A DNA stretch of 64,000 bases from Clostridiaceae bacterium (lineage in GTDB: Bacteria > Bacillota > Clostridia > Lachnospirales > Lachnospiraceae): contig JAGZXV010000001.1 of assembly GCA_018378255.1 (NCBI GenBank), positions 65,252 through 129,251 of the forward strand, given 5' to 3'. Each line of letters begins with the position of its first letter. The stretch's first letter is position 1. A model generated the notes under the pieces. The model was given only the letters and a program-made list of their open reading frames with translations. It ran no database searches and had not been told where the DNA came from. The translations under genes and the position numbers were made by a program. Below, piece by piece: positions 50,887 to 59,917 of this stretch.

Positions 50887-51414
50887 TTAAAATTCAGGTT
50901 CAATCAACCCATAAGTGTTGCCTTTTCTCTTATACACAACATTAACTTCATCCGTATCCGCATTTAAAAATACATAGAAGTTATGTCCAAGAAGTTCCAT
51001 CTGAATACAAGCTTCTTCCGCATCCATAGGCTTAATACCGAACCGTTTTGTTTTAACGATCTGGATCTCTTCCTCGCCTTCGCTTTCTTCATCGATAAAC
51101 GCCTGGGAGAATGAAAGGGCGGCCTGTTTTTTGTCGATTAGTTTCTTCTTATATTTTACAATCTGGCGTTCAATGATTTCTTCTACCAGATCAATTGATA
51201 CATACATGTCGCTGCTGGATTCCTCGGCACGGATAATGTTGCCTTTCATAGGAATCGTAACTTCAATCGTCTGCCTTCCTTTCTGTACACTGAGTGTAAC
51301 AATTACTTCCGTATCAGGAGTAAAATAGCGTTCAAGCTTGCCAATCTTGTCCTGAACTGCATCTCGTAAACCCGGGGTCACCTCTATATTTCTTCCTGTA
51401 ATGATAAAACGCAT
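50887..51414 (-). CDS. hpf: Long-form ribosome hibernation-promoting factor
   Basis: A 175-aa protein: the N-terminal HPF/RaiA domain (about residues 1-100, with ITGRNIEVTPGLRDAVQDKI and a basic helix) and the C-terminal dimerising domain (about 115-175, with AEEACIQMELLGHNFYVFLNAD). Long-form HPF alone makes 100S ribosome dimers in stationary phase. GAAGGAG precedes the start. It is divergent from secA across a 560-bp region. Confidence 0.96.
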   Translation of the reverse strand: MRFIITGRNIEVTPGLRDAVQDKIGKLERYFTPDTEVIVTLSVQKGRQTIEVTIPMKGNIIRAEESSSDMYVSIDLVEEIIERQIVKYKKKLIDKKQAALSFSQAFIDEESEGEEEIQIVKTKRFGIKPMDAEEACIQMELLGHNFYVFLNADTDEVNVVYKRKGNTYGLIEPEF

Positions 51415-51669
51415 ATGTCATCAGCTCCTTCTTCTTGAGATGTATTTAGTATACCATATGAAGTACAAAAACTCAATCAAAACTAATTAATTGTTAAGAC
51501 AATTAATCTTAAAAAAAACTAAATTTAATCTACTTTCCTTAATGCTAGTTTGGAGCAAAAGTCAAGGAAAAATACTGTTTTTTTTGTCGAACATTGTAAA
51601 TTCATGACAAATACACAAAATTTCCTTTTTTTTATTTTTGTTGTCGATGTAAGTTATATTTTGCAGTAA

Positions 51670-51790
51670 AATTGTGGATAATGTGGATAAGTTGGTGTAT
51701 AAGTACTTTTTCCCATAAAATTGGCGTTTGTGGGTGGGGATAAAAATGGGGGAATTGTGCACAGGAAATTGTGGATAGTGTGGATAAGTA
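51670..51790. repeat. Two tandem pairs of DnaA-box-like 9-mers
   Basis: TGTGGATAA occurs at 51673-51681 and immediately again at 51682-51690; TGTGGATAG and TGTGGATAA occur at 51770-51778 and 51779-51787. Each pair starts with AATTG, so a 24-nt unit is repeated directly at a distance of 97 bp. A near match (TGGGGATAA) lies between. TGTGGATAA is the complement of the DnaA box TTATCCACA. Confidence 0.85.
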
Positions 51791-51901
51791 AAAAATCGAA
51801 CATAGATTTTGTGCAATTTGCTAGGTTAACCATAATAGGTGCAGAAGGAAGGGGGATTATGACGGAGAAAGTGAATTTTTTGTTAATTAAAAGAGAAAAC
51901 G

Positions 51902-51930
51902 TTGAATAAAACAGAGGTTGGTGATACAAT
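51902..51930 (+). promoter_or_regulatory. Promoter of secA
   Basis: TTGAAT and TACAAT, 17-bp spacer, 46 bp before the ATG. Confidence 0.65.
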
Positions 51931-51975
51931 ATATAAGATTGTACCATTATAGCGTTAGTTAGGAGAATAGAGAAA

Positions 51976-54555
51976 ATGAATCTCATTGAGAAAGTATTTG
52001 GCACTCATAGTGAAAGAGAATTAAAGCTGATTAATCCTATTATAGATAAGATTGAAGCATATCGGCCTGAGATGGTTGAACTTTCAGATGAAGAGTTAAA
52101 AGATAAAACAAGAATATTCAAAGAGCGCCTGGCGGCGGGAGAAACGCTTGATGATATTTTACCAGAGGCATTTGCAGTGGTTCGGGAAGCTGCAAGAAGA
52201 ACTCTGAATATGGAACATTACCGGGTGCAGCTGATCGGCGGCGTGGTTCTTCATCAGGGGCGTATCGCCGAGATGAGAACCGGTGAAGGTAAGACGCTTG
52301 TATCCACTGCACCGGCTTATTTAAATGCTTTAACCGGCAAAGGCGTTCACATCGTTACAGTCAATGACTACCTGGCAAAACGTGATGCTGAGTGGATGGG
52401 ACGTGTGCATGAATTTTTAGGTCTTACTGTGGGTGTGGTGCTTAACTCCATGACTTCTGATGAGAGAAGAGCGGCATATGCCTGCGATATCACCTATGTT
52501 ACCAATAATGAATTGGGATTTGACTATCTGAGAGACAACATGGCAATTTACAAGGAACAGATGGTTCTTCGTGAACTGGATTATGCCATCATCGATGAGG
52601 TCGACTCCGTTTTGATCGATGAAGCCAGAACACCGCTTATTATTTCAGGACAGAGCGGCAAGTCTACAAAACTCTATGAGGTCTGCGATATCCTTGCCCG
52701 TCAGCTGGAAAAGGGAGAAGCTTCCGGCGAATTTACCAAGATGAATGCCATCATGGGTGAAGATATTGAAGAGACCGGAGACTTTATTGTCAATGAAAAG
52801 GACAAGGTTGTAAACCTGACGGAAGAGGGAGTTAAAAAGGTTGAGAACTTCTTCCATATTGAAAACCTGGCTGATCCGGAGAATCTGGAGATCCAGCACA
52901 ATGTTATTTTGGCTCTCCGCGCTAACAACCTGATGTTCCGTGATAAGGATTATGTGGTAAAAGACGACGAAGTGCTGATCGTTGATGAGTTTACAGGCCG
53001 TATTATGCCAGGCCGCCGTTATTCCGATGGTCTTCATCAGGCGATTGAAGCAAAAGAGCATGTGAACGTGCGCCGTGAAAGCAAGACGCTGGCCACCATC
53101 ACATTCCAGAACTTCTTTAATAAATTCCGCAAGAAAGCAGGTATGACAGGTACTGCTTTAACAGAAGAAAAGGAATTCCGTAATACTTACGGTATGGATG
53201 CAATTTCCATTCCGACCAATAAGCCGATTGCGCGTATCGACCATGAGGACGCTGTTTATAAGACCAAGAAAGAGAAGTTTAAAGCAGTTGTGGACGAAGT
53301 GGAAGCTTCCTATGAGAAGGGACAGCCGGTACTGGTTGGTACGATCACCATTGAAACTTCCGAGATGCTCAGCGGCATGCTGAAAAAACGGGGAATTCCT
53401 CATAAAGTGCTGAATGCCAAGTTCCATGAACTGGAGGCTGAGATCGTAGCGGATGCAGGTGTTCATAAAGCGGTGACCATCGCTACCAATATGGCCGGAC
53501 GTGGTACTGATATCAAGCTGGATGAAGAAGCCAGAGCCATTGGAGGATTGAAGATCATTGGTACGGAACGTCATGAATCCAGACGTATCGATAACCAGCT
53601 CCGCGGACGTTCCGGACGTCAGGGAGATCCTGGTGAATCCAGATTCTATATCTCTTTGGAAGATGATCTGATGCGTTTATTCGGTTCCGAGCGTCTGATG
53701 AGCATGTTCAGCGCATTAGGTGTGCCGGAAGGCGAGCAGATCGAGCATAAGATGCTTTCCAACGCCATTGAAAAAGCCCAGATGAAGATTGAGAGCAACA
53801 ACTACGGTATCCGTGAGAACCTTCTGAAATACGATGAAGTTATGAATGAACAGCGTGAGATCATCTATGCCGAGAGACGTAAGGTCTTAGACGGCGAGAA
53901 CATGAGAGATCTGATTCTCAAGATGGTAACGGATATTGTCGAGAATTCTGTGGATCTGTCCATTTCAGACGAACAGACACCGGATGCCTGGGATCTGGCT
54001 GAGCTGAATACGCTGCTTCTTCCTGTAATTCCGTTAAAACCGGTTTCTCTGGATGAGGAACAGAAAAAGCATATGAAGAAGGATGAACTGAAGCATATGC
54101 TGAAAGAGGAAGCGATTAAGCTTTACGAAGTTAAAGAAGCGGAGTTCCCGGAAGCAGAGCAGATTCGTGAAATTGAGCGCGTGATTCTTTTGAAAGTGAT
54201 CGATAATAAGTGGATGTCCCATATCGATGATATGGAGCAGCTGAGACAGGGAATCGGCCTTCAGGCATACGGGCAGAGAGATCCGCTTGTAGAGTATAAG
54301 ATGAGCGGTTATGAGATGTTTGACGCCATGACGGCTGCTATTTGCGAAGATACGGTCAGAATCCTGTTCCATATCCGCGTAGAGCAGAAGGTGGAGAGAG
54401 AACCGGCTGCTAAGGTAACTGGCACGAATAAGGACAACAGCGTTGCCAATGCGCCTAAGAAGCGGGATGAGCAGAAGGTTTATCCTAACGACCCATGTCC
54501 ATGTGGCAGCGGTAAGAAGTATAAACAGTGCTGCGGACGTAAACCATTGAATTAA
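51976..54555 (+). CDS. secA: Preprotein translocase ATPase SecA
   Basis: An 859-aa motor that pushes unfolded proteins through SecYEG. Walker A is in MRTGEGKTL (about residue 103), Walker B and the DEAD-like box in IIDEVDSVLIDEARTPL, and NMAGRGTDI with ESRRIDNQLRGRSGRQGDPG are helicase motifs. The C-terminus has the zinc motif CPCGSGKKYKQCCG that binds SecB or ribosomes. Length and order are typical. TAGGAG precedes the ATG. Confidence 0.98.
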   Translation: MNLIEKVFGTHSERELKLINPIIDKIEAYRPEMVELSDEELKDKTRIFKERLAAGETLDDILPEAFAVVREAARRTLNMEHYRVQLIGGVVLHQGRIAEMRTGEGKTLVSTAPAYLNALTGKGVHIVTVNDYLAKRDAEWMGRVHEFLGLTVGVVLNSMTSDERRAAYACDITYVTNNELGFDYLRDNMAIYKEQMVLRELDYAIIDEVDSVLIDEARTPLIISGQSGKSTKLYEVCDILARQLEKGEASGEFTKMNAIMGEDIEETGDFIVNEKDKVVNLTEEGVKKVENFFHIENLADPENLEIQHNVILALRANNLMFRDKDYVVKDDEVLIVDEFTGRIMPGRRYSDGLHQAIEAKEHVNVRRESKTLATITFQNFFNKFRKKAGMTGTALTEEKEFRNTYGMDAISIPTNKPIARIDHEDAVYKTKKEKFKAVVDEVEASYEKGQPVLVGTITIETSEMLSGMLKKRGIPHKVLNAKFHELEAEIVADAGVHKAVTIATNMAGRGTDIKLDEEARAIGGLKIIGTERHESRRIDNQLRGRSGRQGDPGESRFYISLEDDLMRLFGSERLMSMFSALGVPEGEQIEHKMLSNAIEKAQMKIESNNYGIRENLLKYDEVMNEQREIIYAERRKVLDGENMRDLILKMVTDIVENSVDLSISDEQTPDAWDLAELNTLLLPVIPLKPVSLDEEQKKHMKKDELKHMLKEEAIKLYEVKEAEFPEAEQIREIERVILLKVIDNKWMSHIDDMEQLRQGIGLQAYGQRDPLVEYKMSGYEMFDAMTAAICEDTVRILFHIRVEQKVEREPAAKVTGTNKDNSVANAPKKRDEQKVYPNDPCPCGSGKKYKQCCGRKPLN

Positions 54556-54562
54556 TAATAAA

Positions 54563-54596
54563 AGAACCGGGCTTGGGTCTGGTTCTTTTTCTTTTG
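54563..54596 (+). terminator. Terminator of secA
   Basis: AAGAACCGGGC pairs with GTCTGGTTCTT (G-U pairs), followed by TTTC. Confidence 0.8.
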
Positions 54597-54645
54597 GCGT
54601 CTGTGGGCAAAAACCGGGATATGCGGAAACCGTGAAGTCTTGGGG

Positions 54646-54675
54646 TTGACAAGCTTTACCGGAATTGTGTATGAT
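54646..54675 (+). promoter_or_regulatory. Promoter of prfB
   Basis: TTGACA and TATGAT, 18-bp spacer, 57 bp before the GTG start. Confidence 0.65.
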
Positions 54676-54732
54676 TAGACGTACTATAATAATGTCAAAA
54701 CAAAGGGTTTGGCAGTGAAAGAAGGTGACACA

Positions 54733-55864
54733 GTGGTAGAATTAGATCAGTTTAAGTACACATTATCAACGTTTGAAAAACCATTAGTGGAAGTGAGGGA
54801 TTCACTTTGACTTAGATGCTAAGTTAAAGAGAATTGATGAACTTGATAAGTCTATGGAAGAACCAGGATTCTGGGATGATGCGGATAAGTCCACAAAGCT
54901 GGTGCGGGAAGCCAAGAACCTGAAGGATACGGTAAACACTTATAACGGGCTGGAGCGTCAGTTTGAAGATATCCAGGTGATGATCGAGATGGGCTATGAA
55001 GAGAATGACCCATCCCTGATTCCTGAGATTCAGGAGATGCTGGACGAATTTACAAAGACCCTGGACGAGATCAGAATCCAGACCCTTTTGTCCGGTGAAT
55101 ATGACAACTGCAACGCGATTATCCGTTTGAATGCCGGAGCCGGCGGAACAGAATCCTGTGACTGGTGCAGCATGCTGTACCGGATGTACTGCAGATGGGC
55201 CGATTCCAAGGGTTGCACCACAGAGGTGCTGGATTATCTGGACGGAGACGAGGCAGGAATTAAGTCTGTTACCGTTCAGATCAACGGGGAAAATGCCTTC
55301 GGTTATCTGAAATCAGAGCGTGGCGTTCACCGTTTAGTCCGTATTTCACCGTTTAATGCGGCAGGCAAACGGCAGACATCCTTTGTATCCTGTGATGTTA
55401 TGCCCGATATTGAAGAGGATCTGGATGTGGAAATCAATCAGGATGATCTGCGGATTGATACCTACCGTTCCAGCGGCGCAGGCGGACAGCATATCAATAA
55501 AACCTCGTCCGCAATCAGAATCACCCATATTCCCACCGGGGTAGTGGTTCAGTGTCAGAATGAGCGGTCCCAGTTCCAGAACAAGGATAAGGCCATGCAG
55601 ATGCTGAAAGCCAAGCTGTTTTTACTGAAACAGCAGGAGAACGTGGAAAAACTGTCGGATATCCGTGGAGACGTGAAAGAGATCGGCTGGGGAAACCAGA
55701 TAAGATCCTATGTGCTTCAGCCATATACCATGGTGAAAGACCACAGAACCGGAGAAGAGAGCGGGAATGTGGGAAGCGTTTTGGACGGGAATATTGACCT
55801 GTTTATCAGCGCATATCTGAAATGGCTGAGTTTAGGATGCCCGGACCGGAAGGTTTCTGAATAA
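54733..55864 (+). CDS. prfB: Peptide chain release factor 2 (programmed +1 frameshift)
   Basis: RF2 terminates at UGA and UAA. The first 25 codons run from GTG 54733 (VELDQFKYTLSTFEKPL...) to CTT 54805-54807, then TGA 54808-54810. Reading shifts +1 at CTT-TGA-C and continues DLDAKLKRIDELDKS to 55864, giving 376 residues. The slippery site is the classic RF2 one, with AGGGA 8-9 nt before it as the internal Shine-Dalgarno-like stimulator. The body shows SPF (stop codon reading) and the GGQ loop SGAGGQHINKT. An in-frame ATG at 54854 would omit a conserved N-terminus. Confidence 0.95.
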
Positions 55865-55982
55865 TTCCAATTTACAGTTTTCCGGGCCTGAAAACGGCAG
55901 GATGGCCGCGCAGCTATCCTGCCATTTTCGGGTATATGGATCTGTAAACGGTAACTCAGAATAAGTTTTGTCGAAAAAAAGG

Positions 55983-56011
55983 TTGCATCTCCTGGGAAAA
56001 TATGTTACTAT
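55983..56011 (+). promoter_or_regulatory. Promoter of the ACT-hom-lysC group
   Basis: TTGCAT and TACTAT, 17-bp spacer. The 97-nt leader contains AGCGCGCACAGAC / GTTTGTGCGCT (56039-56075), a stable hairpin that might take part in regulation. Confidence 0.5.
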
Positions 56012-56108
56012 CTTCCTCGTGAGCACAAATGTATTTCAAGCGCGCACAGACATTGCAGAGCAAGGTTTGTGCGCTTTGTGTACATAGAGGTACAGAGGGA
56101 GCAATTTT

Positions 56109-56552
56109 ATGGAAGATAAGAGCAAGTATTTTGTGGTGAAACAAAAAGCAGTGCCGGACGTATTGCTGAAGGTTGTAGAAGCGAAGAAGCTGCTGGAATC
56201 AGAGCGGGCGATTACGGTGCAGGAAGCCACCGATAAAGTGGGAATAAGCAGGAGTTCTTTTTATAAGTATAAAGATGATATATTCCCATTTTACGACAAC
56301 ACCAAAGGAAAGACGGTTACCTTTGTTTTACAGATGGATGATGAGCAGGGTCTGTTGTCGGATCTTCTTCATATTGTTGCCCTGTACAAGGCGAATATCC
56401 TTACGATCCATCAGAGTATTCCTGTGAATGGAGTGGCAACTCTGACCCTGAGCGTGGAAGTTTTGTCCAACACAGGGAACGTCTCCAAGATGGTAGAGGA
56501 GATCGAGGAGCAAAAGGGAATTCATTATGTAAAAATATTAGCAAGAGAATAA
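56109..56552 (+). CDS. ACT-domain regulatory protein (UPF0735 type)
   Basis: A 147-aa protein with an N-terminal helix-turn-helix-like part (ATDKVGISRSSFYKYKDDI, about residues 38-56) and a C-terminal ACT domain (about 70-145, with VTFVLQMDDEQGLLSDLLHIVA). ACT domains bind amino acids. It precedes hom and lysC by 34 bp, so a role in sensing threonine, lysine or a related amino acid is likely but inferred. GAGGGAG precedes the ATG. Confidence 0.9.
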   Translation: MEDKSKYFVVKQKAVPDVLLKVVEAKKLLESERAITVQEATDKVGISRSSFYKYKDDIFPFYDNTKGKTVTFVLQMDDEQGLLSDLLHIVALYKANILTIHQSIPVNGVATLTLSVEVLSNTGNVSKMVEEIEEQKGIHYVKILARE

Positions 56553-56586
56553 AAGGCCGCTCTCGGTGGCAGAATGAGAGGATAGT

Positions 56587-57804
56587 ATGATAAGTGTTGC
56601 GATAATGGGTTATGGAACAATTGGTTCAGGCGTTGCTGAGATCCTGGATAAGAACCGGGATGTAATCGCTAAAAGCGCAGGCCAGGAAGTAGCGTTAAAA
56701 TATGTGCTGGATTTGAGGGAATTTCCTGATTCTCCGGTGGCAGATAAGATTGTCCACGATTTTTCAGTGATTGAACAGGATAAAGAAGTTCAGGTTGTGG
56801 TTGAAACCATGGGCGGATTAAATCCTGCCTATCCGTTTGTAAAAGCCTGCCTCCAGGCCGGAAAACACGTTGCAACCTCCAATAAAGCGCTGGTTGCCGC
56901 ATATGGCACAGAACTGCTTAAAATTGCAAAAGAACATGATGTCAACTTTTTCTTCGAAGCCAGCGTTGGCGGCGGCATTCCGATCATCCGCCCGCTTTAC
57001 CGTTGTCTTATGGGTGAAAAGATTGAAGAGATCACAGGTATTTTAAATGGCACCACCAATTATATATTGACGAAAATGGATAAAGAAGGAGCCTCTTTTG
57101 AAAGCGCATTGAAAGAAGCTCAGGATTTGGGATACGCTGAGAGAAATCCGGAAGCGGATGTGGAAGGACACGACACCTGTAGAAAGATCGCGATTCTGAC
57201 CGCCATGGCTACGGGAAAAGAAGTAAATTTTGAAGATATTTATACGGAAGGCATTACGAAGATCACAGACGTGGACTTTAAATATGCGGATAAGATGGGA
57301 ACTTCCGTAAAATTATTCGGTTCCAGCCGCATGGGTGAAGAGAAGATTCATGCCTGGGTAGCTCCTGTCATGATTGGCAAGGCTCATCCTCTGTATTCCG
57401 TTACTGATGTATTTAACGGAATCCTGGTGAAGGGCAATATGCTTGGAACCACCATGTATTACGGAAGCGGAGCTGGAAAACTCCCTACCGCCAGCGCGGT
57501 GGTGGCCGATATCATAGAAGCCGCCCAGAATGCCGGCAGAAATGTGGGAATGGGCTGGAACGATGAGAGACTTGAAATTGCGGATATGAATACGTCGGCT
57601 CACCGTTATTTTGTGAGAATAGAAGGAAAAGCGGCAGATAAAGCGGATGAGATCAAAGCGTTATTCGGCGAAGCAGAGCTGATCGAACTGGATGGTATGG
57701 ATGAATTTGCAGTCCTCACATCCGTTCTTACAGAGGCGGAACTTAAAGAGAAGACGGCCGGTTTATCCGGAGTAAGACAGCTTATCCGCGCAGAACTTGC
57801 TTAG
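56587..57804 (+). CDS. hom: Homoserine dehydrogenase
   Basis: A 405-aa NAD(P)-dependent enzyme that reduces aspartate semialdehyde to homoserine, feeding threonine and methionine synthesis. Cofactor motif MGYGTIGSGVAE at the N-terminus; catalytic region GGGIPIIRPLYRCL and GILNGTTNYILTKM; the C-terminal 80 residues resemble a small ACT domain (YFVRIEGKAADKADE) for feedback. AGAGGATAG precedes the ATG. Forms a unit with lysC 27 bp downstream. Confidence 0.96.
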   Translation: MISVAIMGYGTIGSGVAEILDKNRDVIAKSAGQEVALKYVLDLREFPDSPVADKIVHDFSVIEQDKEVQVVVETMGGLNPAYPFVKACLQAGKHVATSNKALVAAYGTELLKIAKEHDVNFFFEASVGGGIPIIRPLYRCLMGEKIEEITGILNGTTNYILTKMDKEGASFESALKEAQDLGYAERNPEADVEGHDTCRKIAILTAMATGKEVNFEDIYTEGITKITDVDFKYADKMGTSVKLFGSSRMGEEKIHAWVAPVMIGKAHPLYSVTDVFNGILVKGNMLGTTMYYGSGAGKLPTASAVVADIIEAAQNAGRNVGMGWNDERLEIADMNTSAHRYFVRIEGKAADKADEIKALFGEAELIELDGMDEFAVLTSVLTEAELKEKTAGLSGVRQLIRAELA

Positions 57805-57831
57805 GAAAGAACAGGAAGGACAACAGATTAA

Positions 57832-59040
57832 ATGTTAGTTGTTAAAAAGTTCGGAGGAAGCTCCGTTGCTGATAAAGATAGAATTTTCAATGTGGCCAGA
57901 CGCTGTGTGGAAGACTACAACAAGGGCAATGATGTGGTGGTGGTGCTCTCCGCCATGGGGAAAACCACGGACCGGCTGATTAGAGAAGCCCATGAGATCA
58001 ATCCTCATCCCCCGAAAAGGGAGATGGATATGCTCTTGGTTACCGGAGAGCAGATATCGGTGGCCATGATGTCAATGGCCATGCATTCTCTGGGAATCCC
58101 GGCAGTTTCCTTAAACGCGGCCCAGATACAGATGAAGACCACGTCCTCCTATGGAATGGCGAAGCTTAAAGGGATTGACACCGAGAGAATCCGTCATGAA
58201 CTGGAAGCCCGCAAGATCGTAATCATCACCGGATTCCAGGGAGTGAACAAATTTGACGATATGACCACCTTAGGGCGGGGCGGGTCGGATACCACGGCTG
58301 TGGCCCTGGCCGCTGTCCTTCACGCGGATGCATGCGAAATCTATACGGATGTGGACGGCGTTTACACCGCTGATCCCCGTATTGTGCCCAATGCGAGAAA
58401 ACTGACGGAAGTGTCCTATGATGAGATGCTGGAATTCGCCTCATTGGGGGCAAAAGTACTTCATAACCGTTCTGTTGAGATGGCAAAGAAGTACGGGGTT
58501 CAGCTTGTGGTCCTTTCAAGCCTTACAAGGGCGGAAGGAACCGTTGTGAAGGAGGGGACAAAGATGGAAAGAATGTTAGTGAGCGGCGTAGCCGCCGATA
58601 AAAATACGGCGCGGATTTCCGTACTTGGAGTGAAAAATGAGCCGGGAACGGCATTTAAACTTTTCAATCTGCTTGCGAAAAATGGGATTAACGTGGATAT
58701 TATCATCCAGTCGATCGGACGGGGTTCCAGTAAGGATATTTCCTTTACCGTGGCCCGCACGGATCTGGAAGATACGGTTAATCTGTTGAATGCCAATAAG
58801 GAACTGATTACAGCCCAGGATATTCAGAGCGAGGAGACGGTATCCAAGATATCCATTATCGGAGCGGGAATGACCAGCAATCCGGGTGTGGCGGCCAAGA
58901 TGTTTGAAGCTCTTTACGGGGCCAATGTGAATATTAAGATGATCGCAACTTCTGAGATACGCATTACGGTTTTAATTGACGAAGTGGACACCAACAGGGC
59001 CATGAGAGTGGTTCATGATGCATTTGATTTGGCGGATTGA
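57832..59040 (+). CDS. lysC: Aspartate kinase
   Basis: A 402-aa aspartokinase, the entry to lysine, threonine and methionine synthesis. VVKKFGGSSVADKDRI at the N-terminus, TTLGRGGSDTTAVALA, and two C-terminal ACT domains (about residues 265-400, with SVLGVKNEPGTAFKLFNLL). Which amino acid inhibits it cannot be read here. Its stop lies 2 bp from the next start. Confidence 0.96.
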   Translation: MLVVKKFGGSSVADKDRIFNVARRCVEDYNKGNDVVVVLSAMGKTTDRLIREAHEINPHPPKREMDMLLVTGEQISVAMMSMAMHSLGIPAVSLNAAQIQMKTTSSYGMAKLKGIDTERIRHELEARKIVIITGFQGVNKFDDMTTLGRGGSDTTAVALAAVLHADACEIYTDVDGVYTADPRIVPNARKLTEVSYDEMLEFASLGAKVLHNRSVEMAKKYGVQLVVLSSLTRAEGTVVKEGTKMERMLVSGVAADKNTARISVLGVKNEPGTAFKLFNLLAKNGINVDIIIQSIGRGSSKDISFTVARTDLEDTVNLLNANKELITAQDIQSEETVSKISIIGAGMTSNPGVAAKMFEALYGANVNIKMIATSEIRITVLIDEVDTNRAMRVVHDAFDLAD

Positions 59041-59042
59041 TT

Positions 59043-59396
59043 ATGACTGGGAATATTTTTTATATGTTGGAAAAGATAATAAGGCAGGGGATTCCCTGCC
59101 TGTTTCATCTTATCACCGGTTTATACTGCCCGGGATGCGGGGGCACGAGAGCGGCTTTATATCTGCTCCAGGGTAAGGTTTTAAAGAGTATCTGGTATCA
59201 CCCGCTGGTCATATACATGGCTGTGGTGGGAAGTGTGGAATTTGTCACATTTGTGATCTCCAAGGTACGAAAAAAGCCCCAGCTTTATCTGGGGCATCTG
59301 GTTACGTTTACCAACATCGGTGTTGTGATCGTAATCCTGAACATGATCGTTAAAAACTATATGCTGCTGTTTATGGGGATTGATCCCCTGCCGTAA
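59043..59396 (+). CDS. DUF2752 membrane protein
   Basis: A 117-aa protein with three hydrophobic segments and the family's CPGCGGTRA motif near residue 29. The role is unknown. The ATG at 59043 is 2 bp after lysC; the frame extends to a TTG overlapping the lysC stop. It is convergent with the next gene, two bases between stops. Confidence 0.88.
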   Translation: MTGNIFYMLEKIIRQGIPCLFHLITGLYCPGCGGTRAALYLLQGKVLKSIWYHPLVIYMAVVGSVEFVTFVISKVRKKPQLYLGHLVTFTNIGVVIVILNMIVKNYMLLFMGIDPLP

Positions 59397-59398
59397 AA

Positions 59399-59776
59399 CT
59401 ATTGGACCGGAGCAGACTGGAAGAAATTCTGGTACTGCTCCATCATTATGTTATACATTTCATTATACATCTCTGCAAATGCAGGGTCGGTTCTTACTAA
59501 AACACCAACGATATAAATATAAGCTACGACAAAGATGCTGAATAAAATAGCGCCGATGGATAAGACAAGGCCGGCAACGGCAACTCCCTCAAACGGTCTT
59601 CCTTTTTTGGAGAAAATGGCTAACAAAAGCCCTACGACACCGAGAAAAAACTGGAATGGGGGAATGCAGCAGCTTATAATTGCAAAAATTCCGACGATCA
59701 GCGAAGCGGTTGCCATGGAATTTTTCTCTTTTTGGGGCAGGTGATTGGGTGACTGATTTATATTACTATCTAGCAT
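59399..59776 (-). CDS. DUF4190-type small membrane protein
   Basis: A 125-aa protein with a polar N-terminus, then two to three hydrophobic segments (about 22-54 and 65-92) with a GVAVAGLVLSIGAILF region typical of DUF4190, and an acidic/aromatic C-terminal tail. Such proteins commonly lie near DUF2752 genes, as here, suggesting a shared role. Function unknown. Confidence 0.78.
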   Translation of the reverse strand: MLDSNINQSPNHLPQKEKNSMATASLIVGIFAIISCCIPPFQFFLGVVGLLLAIFSKKGRPFEGVAVAGLVLSIGAILFSIFVVAYIYIVGVLVRTDPAFAEMYNEMYNIMMEQYQNFFQSAPVQ

Positions 59777-59917
59777 CTGGTTTTCCTCCGGTATAATCTA
59801 TCATTTATGTCCTCTGCTGATTGTAGCATGAAATGAAGCGGCTGTCCATAGACGGTTGCATATCAGCCAAGGATGAATTATAATAAGCTAATCGAGACGA
59901 AAGATGGAGTTGAAACT

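Larger units (their letters stand above)
51415..51975. other. 560-bp AT-rich region with DnaA-box array between hpf and secA
   Basis: Contains homopolymer A/T runs, the DnaA-box repeats at 51670-51790 and the secA promoter at 51902-51930. A small open frame at 51721-51909 has no clear ribosome-binding site and runs through the repeats, so it is not called a gene. Confidence 0.7.

Noticed and set aside
51670..51790. Chromosome origin oriC
   Set aside because: DnaA boxes fit, but none of dnaA, dnaN, recF, gyrB or rpmH is present and the array has only four good boxes. A GC-skew calculation would settle it.
51721..51909. 62-aa open frame before secA
   Set aside because: It runs through the DnaA-box repeats, has no ribosome-binding site and no similarity that I recognise.
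54854..55864. RF2 start at ATG 54854
   Set aside because: The conserved N-terminus lies upstream in two frames joined by the CTT-TGA-C shift site; the later start would drop 41 residues.
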